Source of the DNA: Asterias rubens
Lineage: Eukaryota > Echinodermata > Asteroidea > Forcipulatida > Asteriidae
Assembly: GCF_902459465.1 (NCBI RefSeq)
Contig: NC_047082.1
Location: 2,046,001-2,110,000 of the forward strand
DNA length: 64,000 nt
Direction of reading: 5' to 3'
The notes beneath the pieces are model-generated. The model made no database searches, had not been told where the DNA came from, and saw only the letters and a program-made list of their open reading frames with translations. This document shows, piece after piece, positions 35,231 through 48,007 of the stretch; within the stretch, counting starts at the first letter, position 1, and each line of letters begins with the position of its first letter. Both the position numbers and the translations under genes were made by a program.

Positions 35231-35695
35231 TAGAAAGGACAAGGCTACCAAGGCATTTTAACCTTAGTGTGAGGAAATTCTAAATGTTTACTGTAACATT
35301 TCAATGGAAATAAGCCTTAGGCAATGACAAGGGGGCATGGAGGCAATCGCCTTTGTTGCTTTTGTAAAGTATCAGGCCTGGGATGATGTACCGCAATTAT
35401 TTTTTAAGATTATTCAACAATTTCAGCTTTCAGTTTTGAAAGAAGTAAAACAGGAATGATAACTGCTTTCAACAATACTATTACAGCCTATAAAAACAGA
35501 ACTTTCCTTTCCCTGATGCAACAATAGGCTAACCTTTAATAATAATGACCGCCAACGTCAAAAATTCCTTAAAGATTTTTAAGTACAGTGAAGCAGACTT
35601 ACTGACTCACCAATTTTACTGCTAAGCTGTTTGTGCCTGAACTAGGCTCGGTGAGACACTTGATTTATTATAAATTTAAAACATTTCTCTGACAA

Positions 35696-35736
35696 TGACA
35701 TCTGCTGTCTTTCTGCAGTCAAGACAGCAGATGTCA
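35696..35736. repeat. Short perfect inverted repeat
   Basis: TGACATCTGCTGTCTT and its exact complement AAGACAGCAGATGTCA are separated by nine bases. Confidence 0.85.
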
Positions 35737-35998
35737 ATTTTAAAGCTAATTCTGGGTCTACCAATCGAGTTTCCTACATATTCCTTGTATAATCAGATGT
35801 TGTTTAAAGTTTAGTGAATCTCCCTATATTATTGATAAGTTATAAATATTATTACCTAAAAGAGGGCAAACAAGCCCTTGGCATAAAGGTACGTGATGGC
35901 GGACACCACACAACTGCCCTTTTTGCCTTGGCTTGGTGGCCCCACTTGTCATGCCTGTGTGGTCGACCAACTCTTTGCACCGCCTAGCTAGACCCAGA

Positions 35999-36100
35999 AC
36001 TGGGGCGCTGTATTCCTTTTTTTCGAAAGTTTGACATTATCGCCTTATCGGTATGACCGACAATGTCAAAATTTCAAAAAAAGGAATACAGTGCCCCAGT
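35999..36100. repeat. Foldback element of about 100 bp
   Basis: Ends ACTGGGGCGCTGTATTCCTT and AAGGAATACAGTGCCCCAGT are near-perfect inverted repeats, with internal TTGACATTATCG and CGACAATGTCAA. Confidence 0.8.
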
Positions 36101-37177
36101 TACTGTACTGTGTCTATGCACCGCCACAGCCCTTGTGTCACAACTTACACAAGTCGTGCAACTTGCAAGTGGTTTATTTTTCACTCGGTCAGTGTCACAA
36201 AAAACATCTGACTAAATCACTAACCACTGCAACACTAACACTAACAACAGTGTGTGGTGTGGGGTTGTTGACCAATCTAGCTTGTACCTACTTCTACTGC
36301 GCTACTCGGCAAAGTCCCAGATGGGATATCACGCCAAGGGTTACCTCTATGCTTGTGTTCGTAGTAAAGTAGAAATAGAAGTTAGAACTAGAAATAGAAT
36401 AGACAGATAGAAGTAGGGTAACAATAACTTTAATTTATTAACAGGTACAATTTACGTTCATTGAAATTGAATCATTCACTGGCAATTTGTGAGTAGTAAA
36501 AAACATCCCCTGTGCGCTATTTACTGAGATAAATGATGCAAGAATAGCATACCAATCTTCTTCTTCACTGCATGGAGACAACAATAAGCATTAAGTTTCA
36601 CTTTAATGTGTACTTTGCGGTCAAAACTCTGTGACAGAACTCCAGAAATTAACCTTTTTAATTTATGCTTTCGTCGGAAAGTTCGAGCGCCCTCAAGAGA
36701 AAATTTGAAGCCAGTTCACACCAATGCCCCGCCCCCTTAATTTTTGCATTCTCACTTTCTATTGGTTGAATGTTTGACTAATAGAGACAGGTTGTTGGTG
36801 GTTGACATGACAACAAATGCTTTTTGGTGCAAAGCCCCAAACACCTTTTGATAGGTAACTTCCTTGAAATGGAACCACTGTCAACCCCCCCATATTTTTT
36901 CAATGAAACATCAATTTTCTCAACATTAATTGTCTAATTAATTTGTGTGATCATTTTTTATTCACAGCTCATTGTTAATATTACTCACAGCTCAGTGATC
37001 AAAACAGCCCATTTTCATGACGTTGATGTATGTGAAACCACAGTGTGCCTGCCTGACAAGTATGTGTGTGTGTGTGTGACGCAGCTATTTTTGCTAATGC
37101 ACAGTAACTATTTTGAACTGGTTGGGAGAGGAAGATATTTATTGAAAATTAGTTTATTTTGATAACACATAAAAACT

Positions 37178-37445
37178 ATGAAGCTCTTGCTGGGCTTGAT
37201 AATGATCAGCCTGCTCACTACTGGTGATGGGCAGTGTTTGGCTTCTATTGGAGGTGGATGTCCGCCTTCTTGGAGTAAATGGGGAAACCATTGCTACAAA
37301 GTCACTGATGCAGCCCTACCATGGTCTGAGGCAAAGCAAGAATGCATCAGGTTGGGTAGCATAATGGCAGTGCCTCAATCTGAGCAAGAGATAGAACATC
37401 TGAATTTCTCTAAACAAGTTTGGATTGACTGCAGCAACTTTGGAG
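37178..37445 (+). CDS. C-type lectin, exon 1
   Basis: ATG, signal peptide and the first half of the lectin domain, ending in CSNFG and the first base of a glycine codon. Confidence 0.8.
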
Positions 37446-37804
37446 GTTCGTAAACTCAAATGTACAAAGTTGATAAGCGTAATGTTGTTCAGTGTAGCTT
37501 TTGTTTTTAAGAAAGAAAAAAAAACAAAAAAAAACTGTACATTATTTTTTATTGTAGGGCTACTATGTGGATTTGTTAAAAGGCCATTATTTTAATTGTT
37601 TTTTTTTTACATTGTTTGTACCATTCAGGTACCTGGGTTGTTGGGGAGGGTGTTTCAATTGACACGCAGTGGCGAGAAAATCAACCATCCGGTGATGGCA
37701 ATTGTACTCTAATGCAATTCACAGACAAAAAATGGAATGATGCTGAATGTCACTACCTGTTTCATGCAATATGCAAGAAAACTGAAGCAATTCTACACTT
37801 TTGA
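37178..37804 (+). CDS. Secreted C-type lectin, two exons
   Basis: Exons 37178-37445 and 37629-37804 join in phase 1 to encode 147 aa. Residues 1-18 form a signal peptide (MKLLLGLIMISLLTT...). A single C-type lectin domain follows: CPPSWSKWGNHCY (28-40), WSEAKQECIRLGS (49-61), VWID (81-84), QPSGDGNC (108-115), WNDAEC (125-130) and AICKK at the end. C28-C39, C56-C138 and C115-C130 fit the long-form disulfide pattern. The WND motif is the usual Ca2+/sugar site, but QPS replaces EPN or QPD, so sugar preference is unclear. Two N-glycosylation sequons lie at 76 and 114. The donor (G then gttcgt) is weak but is the only one that keeps frame. Such lectins act in extracellular recognition or immunity; the role here is inferred from the family. 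Confidence 0.85.
37629..37804 (+). CDS. C-type lectin, exon 2
   Basis: Acceptor ACCATTCAG precedes GTACCTGGG. The exon carries TWVVGEG, QPSGDGNC, WND and the final cysteines, and ends with TGA. Confidence 0.85.
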
Positions 37805-38045
37805 ACATTATGAAAAAAGCTGAAGACAAGGGCTTTGCTTAAAATATCAATGCCTAAATCATACGTGTAACTACTTATTGTTATTTTTTAATCAGTCTTC
37901 TTTTTTAGAATGCAAAAGAGACCAAATTTTGTTCAAGGTTCGATCATAGATTGGAATTAACAGTATAAACTTTTTAAAGAAAAGATTCCTTTTCAAGTTC
38001 TATAGTTTGGATAATTTTCACACACAAACATTTGAATCTGAGAAT

Positions 38046-38191
38046 TGGAGACTTTCTGGGGCGATAGAGGGCAGCAGACTTACCGGGTAAATCCATTGTT
38101 CTCAGAATTATGCGCATGTTCAGAACTACGTAAACAATGGAAATTTACCCGGTATGTCTGCTGCCTCCTAGCGTTGGAAAGTCTCCTATTG
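38046..38191. mobile_element. Foldback MITE of about 145 bp
   Basis: Left GGAGACTTTC and right GAAAGTCTCC are the outer ends. GGCAGCAGACTTACCGGGTA on the left matches the complement of TACCCGGTATGTCTGCTGCC on the right. Confidence 0.8.
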
Positions 38192-40076
38192 GCTCATGTA
38201 TGAATCAAATCTCACATTTCCAAGGGTTGATGACCGTTCGCAGACGCTGCGGCCAGAGATGCGATTTGGTATTCCCATCACCTCGCTAAACAGGAACAGA
38301 TGCATTGTTCCTCTGAAGAAGAACAAATTAGCATTACAATGACAAAACCCAATCTATGACCCTCCCTTCAACATAGTTATGAGCACAACAAAATATAAGA
38401 ACAGTACCAGGCTGTTACTAATTATTACAAGTTATTATTCAAATAAAATGTGTTTATTTTTTGGGAAAAATCACCCATTAATAGACAATAAGATTATCAT
38501 TTGCTTTAAAAGGTTTTAATATCATTATTCTGCACTACAATTTCAATCAAGAATGCATACATCACAACAGGAAATAACATAGTAATAGCATCACTGAGTT
38601 GAGAGAGTTTTAGAGGCATCGCTGAGTTTTAGAGTTTTAGAGGCATATTTACAAAAAGCACTTTAAGACAATCAAAGGCACACTATTTGAAACTGATGTA
38701 CTTATATCAACATGAATCTATGTATAATTAAATAACAACAAGAGATGTTCACATTTGATTCTGATAATTCTCAAGGTTATCACTATTAGTCTACTGAAAA
38801 CATTTCACAATAATTATAAAAATTGTGTAGGACTACACAATTTTAATAATATCTGCTTTAAGCATCTCTCATGCACATGGATGTGAATAGGAAACATGCA
38901 ATAATTGGCAGGCAAGATAGTCTACCAGTCACAGTCAGATTGTTCGTGCAACTCAGTATTTTGGCTAAGCAGAAAACAACATGCTTAGCTACATGTACTT
39001 GACAGGATTCATACAAAATCCATCAAGAAATTTATTTGGAATGTAGTTATTTTTTTTTAAGATGATTTCTTCCAAGGAAGTGTTCATAATGGAGGAGTAT
39101 GGGGATACTGGTTGGCAGCATCGAACCCTTCTGAGCATGCGCACATTTCAGAAAACAATGGATTCAATTGATAAGTCTGCTGTTAAAGACACACTTTTTT
39201 GTCTGATTGATGATGCAAAAACAATTGTTTTCATTCTGCTGACAAGTAACCTGAACATCAATACAGAAACAAATATTGAAGGAACACAAAACAGATTTTT
39301 TAGTTAGAGCATAGATTAATTTGCACAAAAAGTGTTTACATTTGCTTTCAATTTGAATACCAAGAGATGATTTTGACACAGCCCATATAAAACAAAACAA
39401 ATGTAAAAAGGTTATGTAAAATGGGGCGAATGCCCAAAATGCACAATGATAAAACACAATAGTTCAAAATGATTGCGTTAGAAGGCTTGCTTAATTAATT
39501 AATCCGTAGAATGGTCTCAAAATACAATAAAACTTAACGATTTAACTCTGATAGAAAATAGAAATATCTGTCACTTTTAAAAACATACTTTGGTATCAAC
39601 TTTGGAATGCAAAATGCCTAGAGGAATACATTATACACATTTTCAGCAATTCAATCTTTCTAATTGAAATTTAATTAACAAACAAAAATTATTTTATATT
39701 TTATAACATCCATACTGTTAGGTTAGGTGTGTTGGTTTAAAGCAGGACTTATTATGATACATCTTTATTTTAACTAGAAAGCCGCGCAAGCATGATGCAC
39801 TGTACCTATAGCAACCACTAAGTTGACCCATTGCATATAATAATAATAATAATGGAAACTTTCATTGTTTAGGGTGTACATGCCAGCACACTTCCATTGT
39901 TGGAAGATAGTAGGGTATGAGTAGCCCATCAGTAAACTATAACAATAGCAATCATAGTGTGATACCAAGAGCAATCATTGTAACCATAGCAACCAGTGAG
40001 CTATGCACATAGCAACAGTAGCTTATTGTAGAAGTCCAATACATGTAAGTAGGATTTGAAACTTTGCATGCTGGGA

Positions 40077-40309
40077 AAAATATATGGAAAGGTTTGCGGT
40101 AACACCATGTACATGTTATGACTATCTCTAAAGAATGCTCTGATCGTTAAACTCTCTTGCCCTAACAAGGAAAGTTCAGAAGACGATCAGAGCATACTGA
40201 TCGAAAAGTCAAGTTGTAACCAATGGTTCTTTTAAGAGCCACCCCAACTCATTTAGAGATGGTCATTACATGGTGTTTATCACAAACCTTTCCATATAGA
40301 AGAAGTGTA
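40077..40309. mobile_element. Foldback MITE with long inverted ends
   Basis: Left TATGGAAAGGTTTGCGGTAA and ACACCATG match the complement of the right end, CATGGTGTTTATCACAAACC and TTTCCATA. An internal pair, GCTCTGATCG and CGATCAGAGC, forms a second hairpin. A related copy is at 56395-56566. Confidence 0.8.
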
Positions 40310-40441
40310 TGTACACATTGAATGTTATCGTAAGGGGATAAAATAGTAATCAATTATCTGTACACTGTTCAAGCTCAGCCTTGATACTTCAGACAGAGGC
40401 AATTGCCCATAAATTAACAATTTCCTTCATGAGTTTGCCCT

Positions 40442-40760
40442 TTAAAGGCAGTGGCGCTATTGGTAATTACTCAAAAATAATTATTAGCATAAAACCTTAT
40501 TAATTGGTAACGAGTAATGGGGAGAGGTTGATAGTATAAAACATTGTGAGAAACTAGCTCCCTCTGAAGTAACAAAGTTTTCAAGAAAGAAGTAATTTTC
40601 CTCGAATTTGATTTCAAGACCTCAGATTTAAAATTTGAGGTCTCGAAATCAAGCATCAGAAAGCAAATTTTCACAGGTTTGTTATTTCATGCATATGATG
40701 AGATACACTAAGTGAGAAGACTGGTCTTTGACAATTACCAATAGTGTCCACTGTCTTTAA
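40442..40760. mobile_element. TTAA-flanked MITE, family C
   Basis: TTAA at both ends (40442-40445, 40757-40760), with AGGCAGTGGCGCTATTGG on the left and CCAATAGTGTCCACTGTCT on the right. Confidence 0.8.
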
Positions 40761-40842
40761 GCTACATGTATGTTAAACTCTCTTGCCCTATACAAGAAGG
40801 TCCTATACAAAAATCTAGATATCAAGGAAAATTTGTCCAGTG

Positions 40843-41240
40843 GGATTCTACAACATAAATTTTAGGCGTTTACTTAAATTGAATTGAATAGGATTAAGTT
40901 CTTATGATAATTAATTACAAAATATTTCAAAAGCAGATTGTTTTTATCATTTCAAAGGATACAGTATTCAAATGAATACAAAATTTCAGACGGAATTTTC
41001 TTTATAAATGAAGACACACTTGATCAGAAAGGCATTTCTATTTAAACATTAGAGATTCTACAACATAAATTTTAGGCGTTTACTCAAATTGAGTTGCATA
41101 GGATTAAGTTCTTATGATAATTAATTACAAAATATTTCAAAAGCAGATTGTTTTTATCATTTCGAAGGATACAGTATTCAAATGAATACAAAATTTCAGA
41201 CGGAACTTTCTTTATAAATGAAGACACACTTGATCAGAGA
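40843..41240. repeat. Tandem duplication, 210-bp period
   Basis: Two copies beginning GATTCTACAACATAAATTTT and ending GAAGACACACTTGATCAGA differ at only a few positions. No coding content. Confidence 0.9.
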
Positions 41241-41551
41241 TTAGTAAATTGTCAATTGTTAATTTTGTTATTTTACAATACTATTTTAAAGACCTCTTCT
41301 AAGATTGTCCATTTTTAGTTTTGTTATAAGAATACAATTAATGTACCAAAAGTTTCCTCCTTGTTATACTGTCAACTCATTCTGTTTAAATCCTCTGAAT
41401 GTTTTTGCTTGCAATTTGAAAAAAAAAAAAATAAAAAATTCAGAGTGGAACATTAAAAACACAAAAACATGCAAAGTTTTCTGAGAAAACTGCAGAGGAA
41501 AATATCTACAATAATTATGTATTTATCTTTTACATCCACTTGTTATTGATC

Positions 41552-41939
41552 TTAAAGTGACGCAATGCCTTGGATTGGACGAGTTGGTCTATAAAAAGCA
41601 TTCGTAACCGTTTGTTATAAAATACATATGGTTTGAAAGATGTTTTAAAAGTAGAATATAATGATCCACACAAATTTGCCCACGAAATTGCGTGGTTTTC
41701 CTTTTACTTCGCAATCTAACACGGTCGGCCATTTATGGAACTCAAAAATTTGACTCCCATAAATAGCCGACCGTGTAAGTCGACGAGGTATTAAAAGGAA
41801 AGCCATTTCGAGGCATGTTTGTGTGGATCATTGTATTTTACTTTTACAACATCTTCCTACCCATATGCATTTAACAACACAAGTTACAAACACTTTTCAA
41901 AGACCAACTCGACCGATCCAAGGCAACGTGTTCCTTTAA
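41552..41939. mobile_element. TTAA-flanked foldback MITE, family D
   Basis: TTAA at 41552-41555 and 41936-41939 flank inverted arms that include TTGGACGAGTTGGTCT and AGACCAACTCGACCGATCCA, with the GGTCGGCCATTTA hairpin at the centre. Confidence 0.8.
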
Positions 41940-43453
41940 CAATGTTTGTTGTTGGTGTTAAACAAGAAAGCATGCTGATGCCGGCAGCAGGTTTGAACAA
42001 AACTGTAACTGTAAGTATGCTGGTTGCAGCAATTTCAAACAAAACTGTTATCACGCCGATGAGTAGAGCGGGTTTAAATGAAACTACTACAGTGTAGCAT
42101 ACTGGTGGCAGCAGTTTTGTTAATTGAAACATAATAAACTGTACACCATCACAAACATCCCAATGTTACTAAAAATATGTCACAGAAAATATAATATAAT
42201 AAAAAAAAAATTCTTGAAAATATCTGTACACCTTTGTGTGAAATACTTGTAAAGGTCCACCTGAATAGATGGATTGCACATGTAATCATTGACCACCATC
42301 TTTGATGAAACTTGCATGCGTTCAAGGCTAGCATTGGCTAAGAGCTGTGAGCAGCGAGTACATGCATGCACTTTTCCATTGATTATCATAAAATATGGCG
42401 GTCGATGATGCTATGTGCATCTATGTGCAATCCATCTATTGTTTAGTAACTGGAATTTCATCTTTAAAGAGGGCAAGGCAATTTTCCTTTTCAAAGAGTA
42501 TGCATCGTAAAGTCTAATGACATTTTTTGAAGGGGCACCCAGGGTCATCCATGGCCTCTGTTTAACTACAGGCCTGACACACATTTGGTGTAGATTTCAA
42601 CAAACTCTTCCTACATGTACGTTGTACATGTGGCTTTACGATTAATCTTAGGACTTAGGACGAGTTTAAAAGTTCCATACATGGATCCATGTTAGGGCGC
42701 ATTGAACCCATCCCTAGTAAGATCAAGTTACTCGTCCTATCTTGAGATATAGGATTAATCCCAGCATTTTGTGAAATTGGCTGCTGGCCTCATACTTTGT
42801 GAAAAACAACAGAGGCAATTCCTCCATGCACCTGGCCACAGCTATGGTGCCCCTTGAAATGTTTTAGTAAATTTTTCACAAAGGTTCTTTTTACAAAGGA
42901 AAATCTGCATTGCCCTCAAAACAATGAAGTATCAGTCTTCCATAATCAAACTGTTACTTGATAGGATTTATAAAATCTGAAGCCATTACAGTTGTTTGAA
43001 GTTTACGCTCATTTCAAGGTAGTCCCAAGGACAGTTAGTTTTGTTCAGAAGAATAGCAGTTTCTCACAAAAACTGTTCGTTTTGAGTGTGATTATAAAAC
43101 CTGTTGAGTGATGATATAATGTGTATCTTAATACCCATAGAGACAGTCCTATTTTTTCTATTACCAGCATGTACATTATGTTGCATTATGTTAACCCTTG
43201 CTTGGCAACAGAGAGCGCAGGATAGAATGAGATGGAGAATTGGTAAAGAGGCTTTCCTCATGCAGTGGAGTGACACAGGCAAGACGACGACATTATGTCT
43301 TGGTGTTTGATCAAATTAAAATAGTTAACGATGCAAAAAACTGAGTCAGAAAGTCCAGTTAAAAGTTTGAGCTCGAGCCCCGCAGTCTTGTGGGCTTCCC
43401 TGCCAAATTTGAGCCATGGTACCGAACATTTACCGACAGTACGAAATTGAAGA

Positions 43454-45259
43454 TTAGCGTTGGGTCTCCAAGGAGGCTGGATGGTACACCGGAGCATCTG
43501 ATTTTGGTAATGGTTTCTTACCAAGTATAATATCGGCTGCCTTTTCAGCTAACATGATTGTGGGTGCATTGAGATTTCCACTGACAACACTTGGCATAAT
43601 AGAGGCGTCCACTACACGCAGATTCTCGACTCCTAAGACCCTAGTCTGGCTATCAACAACCGTCATTGGATCTGAAGAACTTCCCATTTTGCAGGTGCAC
43701 GATGGGTGGTAGGCTGAGTCACCTGTCTGGCGGACAAACTCATCCAGATCGTCGTCGTTTTCTACTTTAGGTCCCGGCTGGAGCTCACGTCCACGGAAAG
43801 GGTCCAAAGCTTTCTGTTGAATGATCTCTCGAGCGAGACGGACACACTGCCTCATCTCCCAACGATCTATTTCAGTGTCCAAATAGTTGGGTTGGATGAT
43901 TGGATGATCCGTTGGATTCTTAGACCGTAGTTTGAGGTAGCCTTTACTTGTTTCTCTCATCGATCCGACGTGAACTTGGAATGCATGGCAGTTGCCCATA
44001 TCTTGGCCGTGGTTGATCACAACAGATGGGAGGAAGTGGAACTGGATGTCAGGGTGTTCCACACCTGGGCGACCTCTTATGAAGGCGCCTGCCTCCAAGT
44101 GGGGTGTGGCACCAAGACCAGTTTGGAACAGGAACCACTCTAGACCGATACGTATCATGTTGTGGGGGAATTTCCACTGTGCCTTGTACAGTGTGATCGG
44201 CTGAGTGCATTCATACTGCACATAAAGATCAAGATGATCTTGCAGGTTTTCACCAACTCCGGGAAGATGAGCTACCACTGGAATGTCATGTTCCTTCAGG
44301 TGATCTGCGTTTCCTACACCCGAGAGCATCAGAAGCTGTGGCGAATTGATGGCTCCACCTGACAAGATGACCTCGGTGGACGCTCTAGCCGTTTTGACCG
44401 CACCTTTCTCAAGGTACTCCACTCCTACTGCTTTAGTGCCCTCAAAGAGCACACGATTTGTGAAAGTTTTGGAAGTGACGGTTAAATTTTCACGTTTAGC
44501 GGCAGGGCGGAGGTAAGCGCTAGCAGTGCTCCAACGAACGCCTTTGTGAATGGAAAGGTCCATATAACCAAAGCCTTCTTGCTGATACCCATTCATGTCA
44601 TCAGTGGCTGGGTATCCGGCTTGAACTCCTGCATCTATAAAAGCTTGAAAGAGAGGATTATTTGTCTTTCCGCGGGAAACATGCAGAGGTCCATCACCTC
44701 CCCTGTAGTCATCAGATCCAAGCTCATGAGTCTGTGCTCGACGAAAATATGGAAGGCAGTTGGCATAGGACCAGGACTCTGCCCCCTCCTTCTCCCAGCG
44801 ATCATAATCAAGTGCATGGCCTCTGACATAACACATGGCATTAATTGATGACGAGCCACCCCAGACCCGACCTCGTGGCCAGTACATCTTACGGTTCCCC
44901 ATGTGAGGTACTGGTTCAGTGGTATAGTACCAGTTGTAGGTGTCGTTAGAGAGAGGGTACATGAGAGCAGCAGGCATGTGGATCTTCCAGGAGTAGTCCT
45001 TAGGGCCAGCCTCTAGGAGAAGGACCTTGTTTGAAGGCTCAGCACTGATCCTGTTTGCAAGGACACACCCTGCCGACCCAGCACCTACTATGATATGGGT
45101 GTACTCGCTGTGGTCTTTGCGGACAGTGCTTGAGACATGGAAGGCCCTGTGTCTGCAGCATCCTACATCTGGGACGAGTCTGAGTTGAATATTTTGCCAT
45201 AGTGACAGGCCCCATCGATGTGCATTCCTCATAAGTCCGCCTGATCTGCAAGTCATCAT
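43454..45259 (-). CDS. CHDH: Choline dehydrogenase, mitochondrial (GMC oxidoreductase)
   Basis: One uninterrupted frame encodes 601 aa from the tandem ATGs at 45259/45256. CHDH oxidises choline to betaine aldehyde with FAD on the inner mitochondrial membrane, the first step of betaine synthesis for osmoprotection and methyl supply. The arginine-rich N-terminus (MMTCRSGGLMRNAHRWG...) fits a mitochondrial presequence. VGAGSAG (58-64) is the FAD dinucleotide fold. GRVWGGSSSINAM (about 130-142) is GMC signature 1 and GAINSPQLLMLSGVG is signature 2. The catalytic histidine is in YHPSCTCKMG (H518) and the second active-site residue is in NLNAPTIM (N564). Length matches vertebrate CHDH (about 594 aa). 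A strong acceptor (TTTTCTTTTCAG) ends at 45281, 21 bp before the ATG, so at least one upstream exon exists, probably 5'UTR. Confidence 0.88.
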   Translation of the reverse strand: MMTCRSGGLMRNAHRWGLSLWQNIQLRLVPDVGCCRHRAFHVSSTVRKDHSEYTHIIVGAGSAGCVLANRISAEPSNKVLLLEAGPKDYSWKIHMPAALMYPLSNDTYNWYYTTEPVPHMGNRKMYWPRGRVWGGSSSINAMCYVRGHALDYDRWEKEGAESWSYANCLPYFRRAQTHELGSDDYRGGDGPLHVSRGKTNNPLFQAFIDAGVQAGYPATDDMNGYQQEGFGYMDLSIHKGVRWSTASAYLRPAAKRENLTVTSKTFTNRVLFEGTKAVGVEYLEKGAVKTARASTEVILSGGAINSPQLLMLSGVGNADHLKEHDIPVVAHLPGVGENLQDHLDLYVQYECTQPITLYKAQWKFPHNMIRIGLEWFLFQTGLGATPHLEAGAFIRGRPGVEHPDIQFHFLPSVVINHGQDMGNCHAFQVHVGSMRETSKGYLKLRSKNPTDHPIIQPNYLDTEIDRWEMRQCVRLAREIIQQKALDPFRGRELQPGPKVENDDDLDEFVRQTGDSAYHPSCTCKMGSSSDPMTVVDSQTRVLGVENLRVVDASIMPSVVSGNLNAPTIMLAEKAADIILGKKPLPKSDAPVYHPASLETQR

Positions 45260-45280
45260 CTTGGCTAAAAAAGGCACTTT

Positions 45281-45300
45281 CTGAAAAGAAAAAAAAAAGT
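45281..45300 (-). promoter_or_regulatory. Splice acceptor just upstream of CHDH start
   Basis: An uninterrupted pyrimidine tract ending in TTTTCAG precedes AAAGTGCC, so the coding exon begins at 45280. A plausible donor for an upstream exon is at about 45986 (CTGTAG then gtaagt). Confidence 0.55.
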
Positions 45301-48007
45301 TTCATGTCATTATTTGTGATGTAAATACAAACTGCAAAAAGAATTCAGGGTTAAAGTCTAGAGCAAGTTCGATCAAGGACCTAGAGCTAAATATATCCAC
45401 GAATATGAAATTTGACTAACTCTGATCTAATGCAAACTAGTTGATGATGGTTGGACTAGTCTTGTTGACTCAGCCTGTTGAGGCTGGTTGCATCACTGGT
45501 TACCAAATAGGGGCCTAATAAGTCGCAGAACAACATATAATTTGTTGGTAACTGGTCCTCTGTGCATTGTGATATTAAAATGGCTTTTTGTTGATCTGCG
45601 ACTTATAATAGGTGCATATTACAAAATCATGAAGTTCTGTGCAATTTCACAAAATTTGCTCTCAACATTAGGGCGCACTCAATCAAATACTTTGTTTTTA
45701 ACGAATTTGTCATCAATTTGGGGGACTGTTCAGTGTTCATCATCAACCGTCTGAGACCCACATTACTATTTTGTGAGATAAGCTGACTGATACATGTATG
45801 CCTACGTGCTATGCAGTTTGAATAGACGTTGTTCGAATAGTTGTTTAGACAACATCATTGCTTTAGGATCAGGTCTTCATGTAATCCAGGTAAAATAATA
45901 AATAATATAAAAAAATTCAGTGCAAGGCCTATTCATGGCAATAATTGTCCCCAGAAAAGCTTTTACCATGAAAACAGTTGGGCACTTACCTACAGCACTT
46001 AAAACAAAGAAAGCACTATTTTGATAAATCGTCCTTACATGTACATGTGCTGTACATACATGTACACACAATGAGGTGTTTGTAATATTTGTGGCACTTG
46101 TTCAACAAAGACTACAACTACATGTACGTAGGTACTTTTACACTGCAAATTTAGTTGCGAGTCCAATCTACTTCCACCCAACCTTGTTATGATCCCTTTT
46201 GAACAAAGGTTGAAACTTTGTACACTGTTGGTGACCTATAAGTAGCAAATTTCCGTGGTATTATCTCACTAAACAAATTCTTCCAAGCGTGACAGGCTCG
46301 GTTAATCAATCACATGCAGTCATAAAAACTCTTGGCAATCAGCTGTTCATTATTTAAATTGAAATGTGTTTAATGGTGCGAACAATTCACCACTCCCCCC
46401 CCCCCTCCAGCAAAAATAAACGCATAAATTAAAAAATAAATTTTCTCAAACCAAACAAACACCCCAACAGAGCAACCTTAATGGTGATGAAAACAACCCA
46501 CACCAACAACTAATTTTTAATAAAGCCAAGTAACTTTCCTTGTACATGGGCTCGGGCTGATCATTCCTTCCTCCATTCAAATTCTCTTTTTCTCTGTATT
46601 ACATAATATGTACAATGTGTTTAAGTTTATAGTCCTAATGCCCTGCTCACAAAGTACACTTCACTGTTTACGCAAGACAATTGTGTGATTGGGTGATAAC
46701 ACAATGTTTGCTCCACTCAAATAGGGCCTACTGATTAATATTGGTTCCAAAGTTTGTCGGTAAACAATGGCCTATTAGACAATGCTTTTAAAATCTGCTT
46801 TTAAATCTGAACTCATACCTTGACCTTCCACAGGCACAATAATAATTTGACTCATTGTAAAAGTAATGCACCACAACACCTTGTAATTTATAAAGTATTG
46901 TTGCAGATGTATAAGGAGTAGGCCTATGTCTCATAATTCAAACATAGTCCCATGCCCTGAGCATCACTGTGTGAAGGATATGAGCGCTATTTATAAGAAG
47001 CCACGGTTATAATTACTATCTTCATTATTGTAATAAATTTATAGAAAAAATTATCGAGGATGTAGGCCTATTTCAAGTTTTATATTACAGGGACATCTCA
47101 ACTAGCATGGTGTCTGACATTTTCTCTAATTTTCTTCACCTAGCAAGTTTGTCTCCTCCTGTACCCTATAGTCACACACTGAATACTTGAGATAGAATTT
47201 TCTAGGCCTATAGGCTACAGAACCAAGAACAACTTTGAGCTTTATTTTTATTTGTCTGATGTCATAGCCCACCTGAAAGGAGAATTTCAAGGCCGCAGAA
47301 CGCCGACGAATAACAACTGTTATGGAGGGGGTCGTTTTTAAAGGACCCGATATGCGTTTTACGCCACAGTCATGCGATTGATTTGAAATGTCAACTACGA
47401 AGACCCTAGTATGCCACCTTTCTTCTAAACACTTGAGTCCATGCGGCAGTGAAACTAGACGTAAGAAACTGCCAGTGATAATTATTTACCCCATCAATTG
47501 TTGGGTTCTACCAGGCTAATAGGGTTTAATGCCTAACACAGTAAACCGATTTAACACCGGGAAATATGCATAACTATAGTAACGTTGCACAGTTGGGGCT
47601 AAGCGATTGGGATTGTCGGGGCGCATTCAGACGGGATTCCATTGTTCTTTTCAACCAACCAAAGCAATGCATTTCGGGGAAAGGGTGCTTGTCTTTCTGG
47701 GAACCGTCATTGAATATTCTGCCACCGAGGAGTTAAGATAGATTGTATAGTTGCGCAAAATTCCCTCCCTCCCTCCCTGGGGTTAATGGAAGGGTCAGGG
47801 TATTACGGCATACGGGATACAGATTGAATTGACTAGTAATCTTACAACTTACACTAATAAAGCGGTAAGTTTAGGTTGTTCCTATAAACAAGAAGCTAAT
47901 AGGCATGGCAGCCTGTGAGGAAGTGGTAAATTAATTTATGTGAATTGATATGGATAAATATGATGGTAATAAAATGATGTGATTGTATATAAAGAAGTAA
48001 ATTAATT

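Larger units (their letters stand above)
34600..37160. other. Intergenic DNA with three strong hairpins
   Basis: Contains hairpins at 35154-35230, 35696-35736 and 35999-36100, and a TG microsatellite at about 37060-37078. No exon was supported. Confidence 0.5.
37830..43440. other. Repeat-rich intergenic region
   Basis: No coding exon was supported. Dispersed elements at 38046-38191, 40077-40309, 40442-40760 and 41552-41939 and a tandem duplication at 40843-41240 are listed separately. The remaining sequence is AT-rich; frames such as 41819-42097 are partly repeat translation. Confidence 0.5.

Noticed and set aside
41819-42097. 92-residue plus-strand frame
   Set aside because: The first third is family D MITE sequence and the rest has no recognisable domain.
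43992-44848. Plus-strand frames antisense to CHDH
   Set aside because: They are shadows of a well-supported minus-strand gene.
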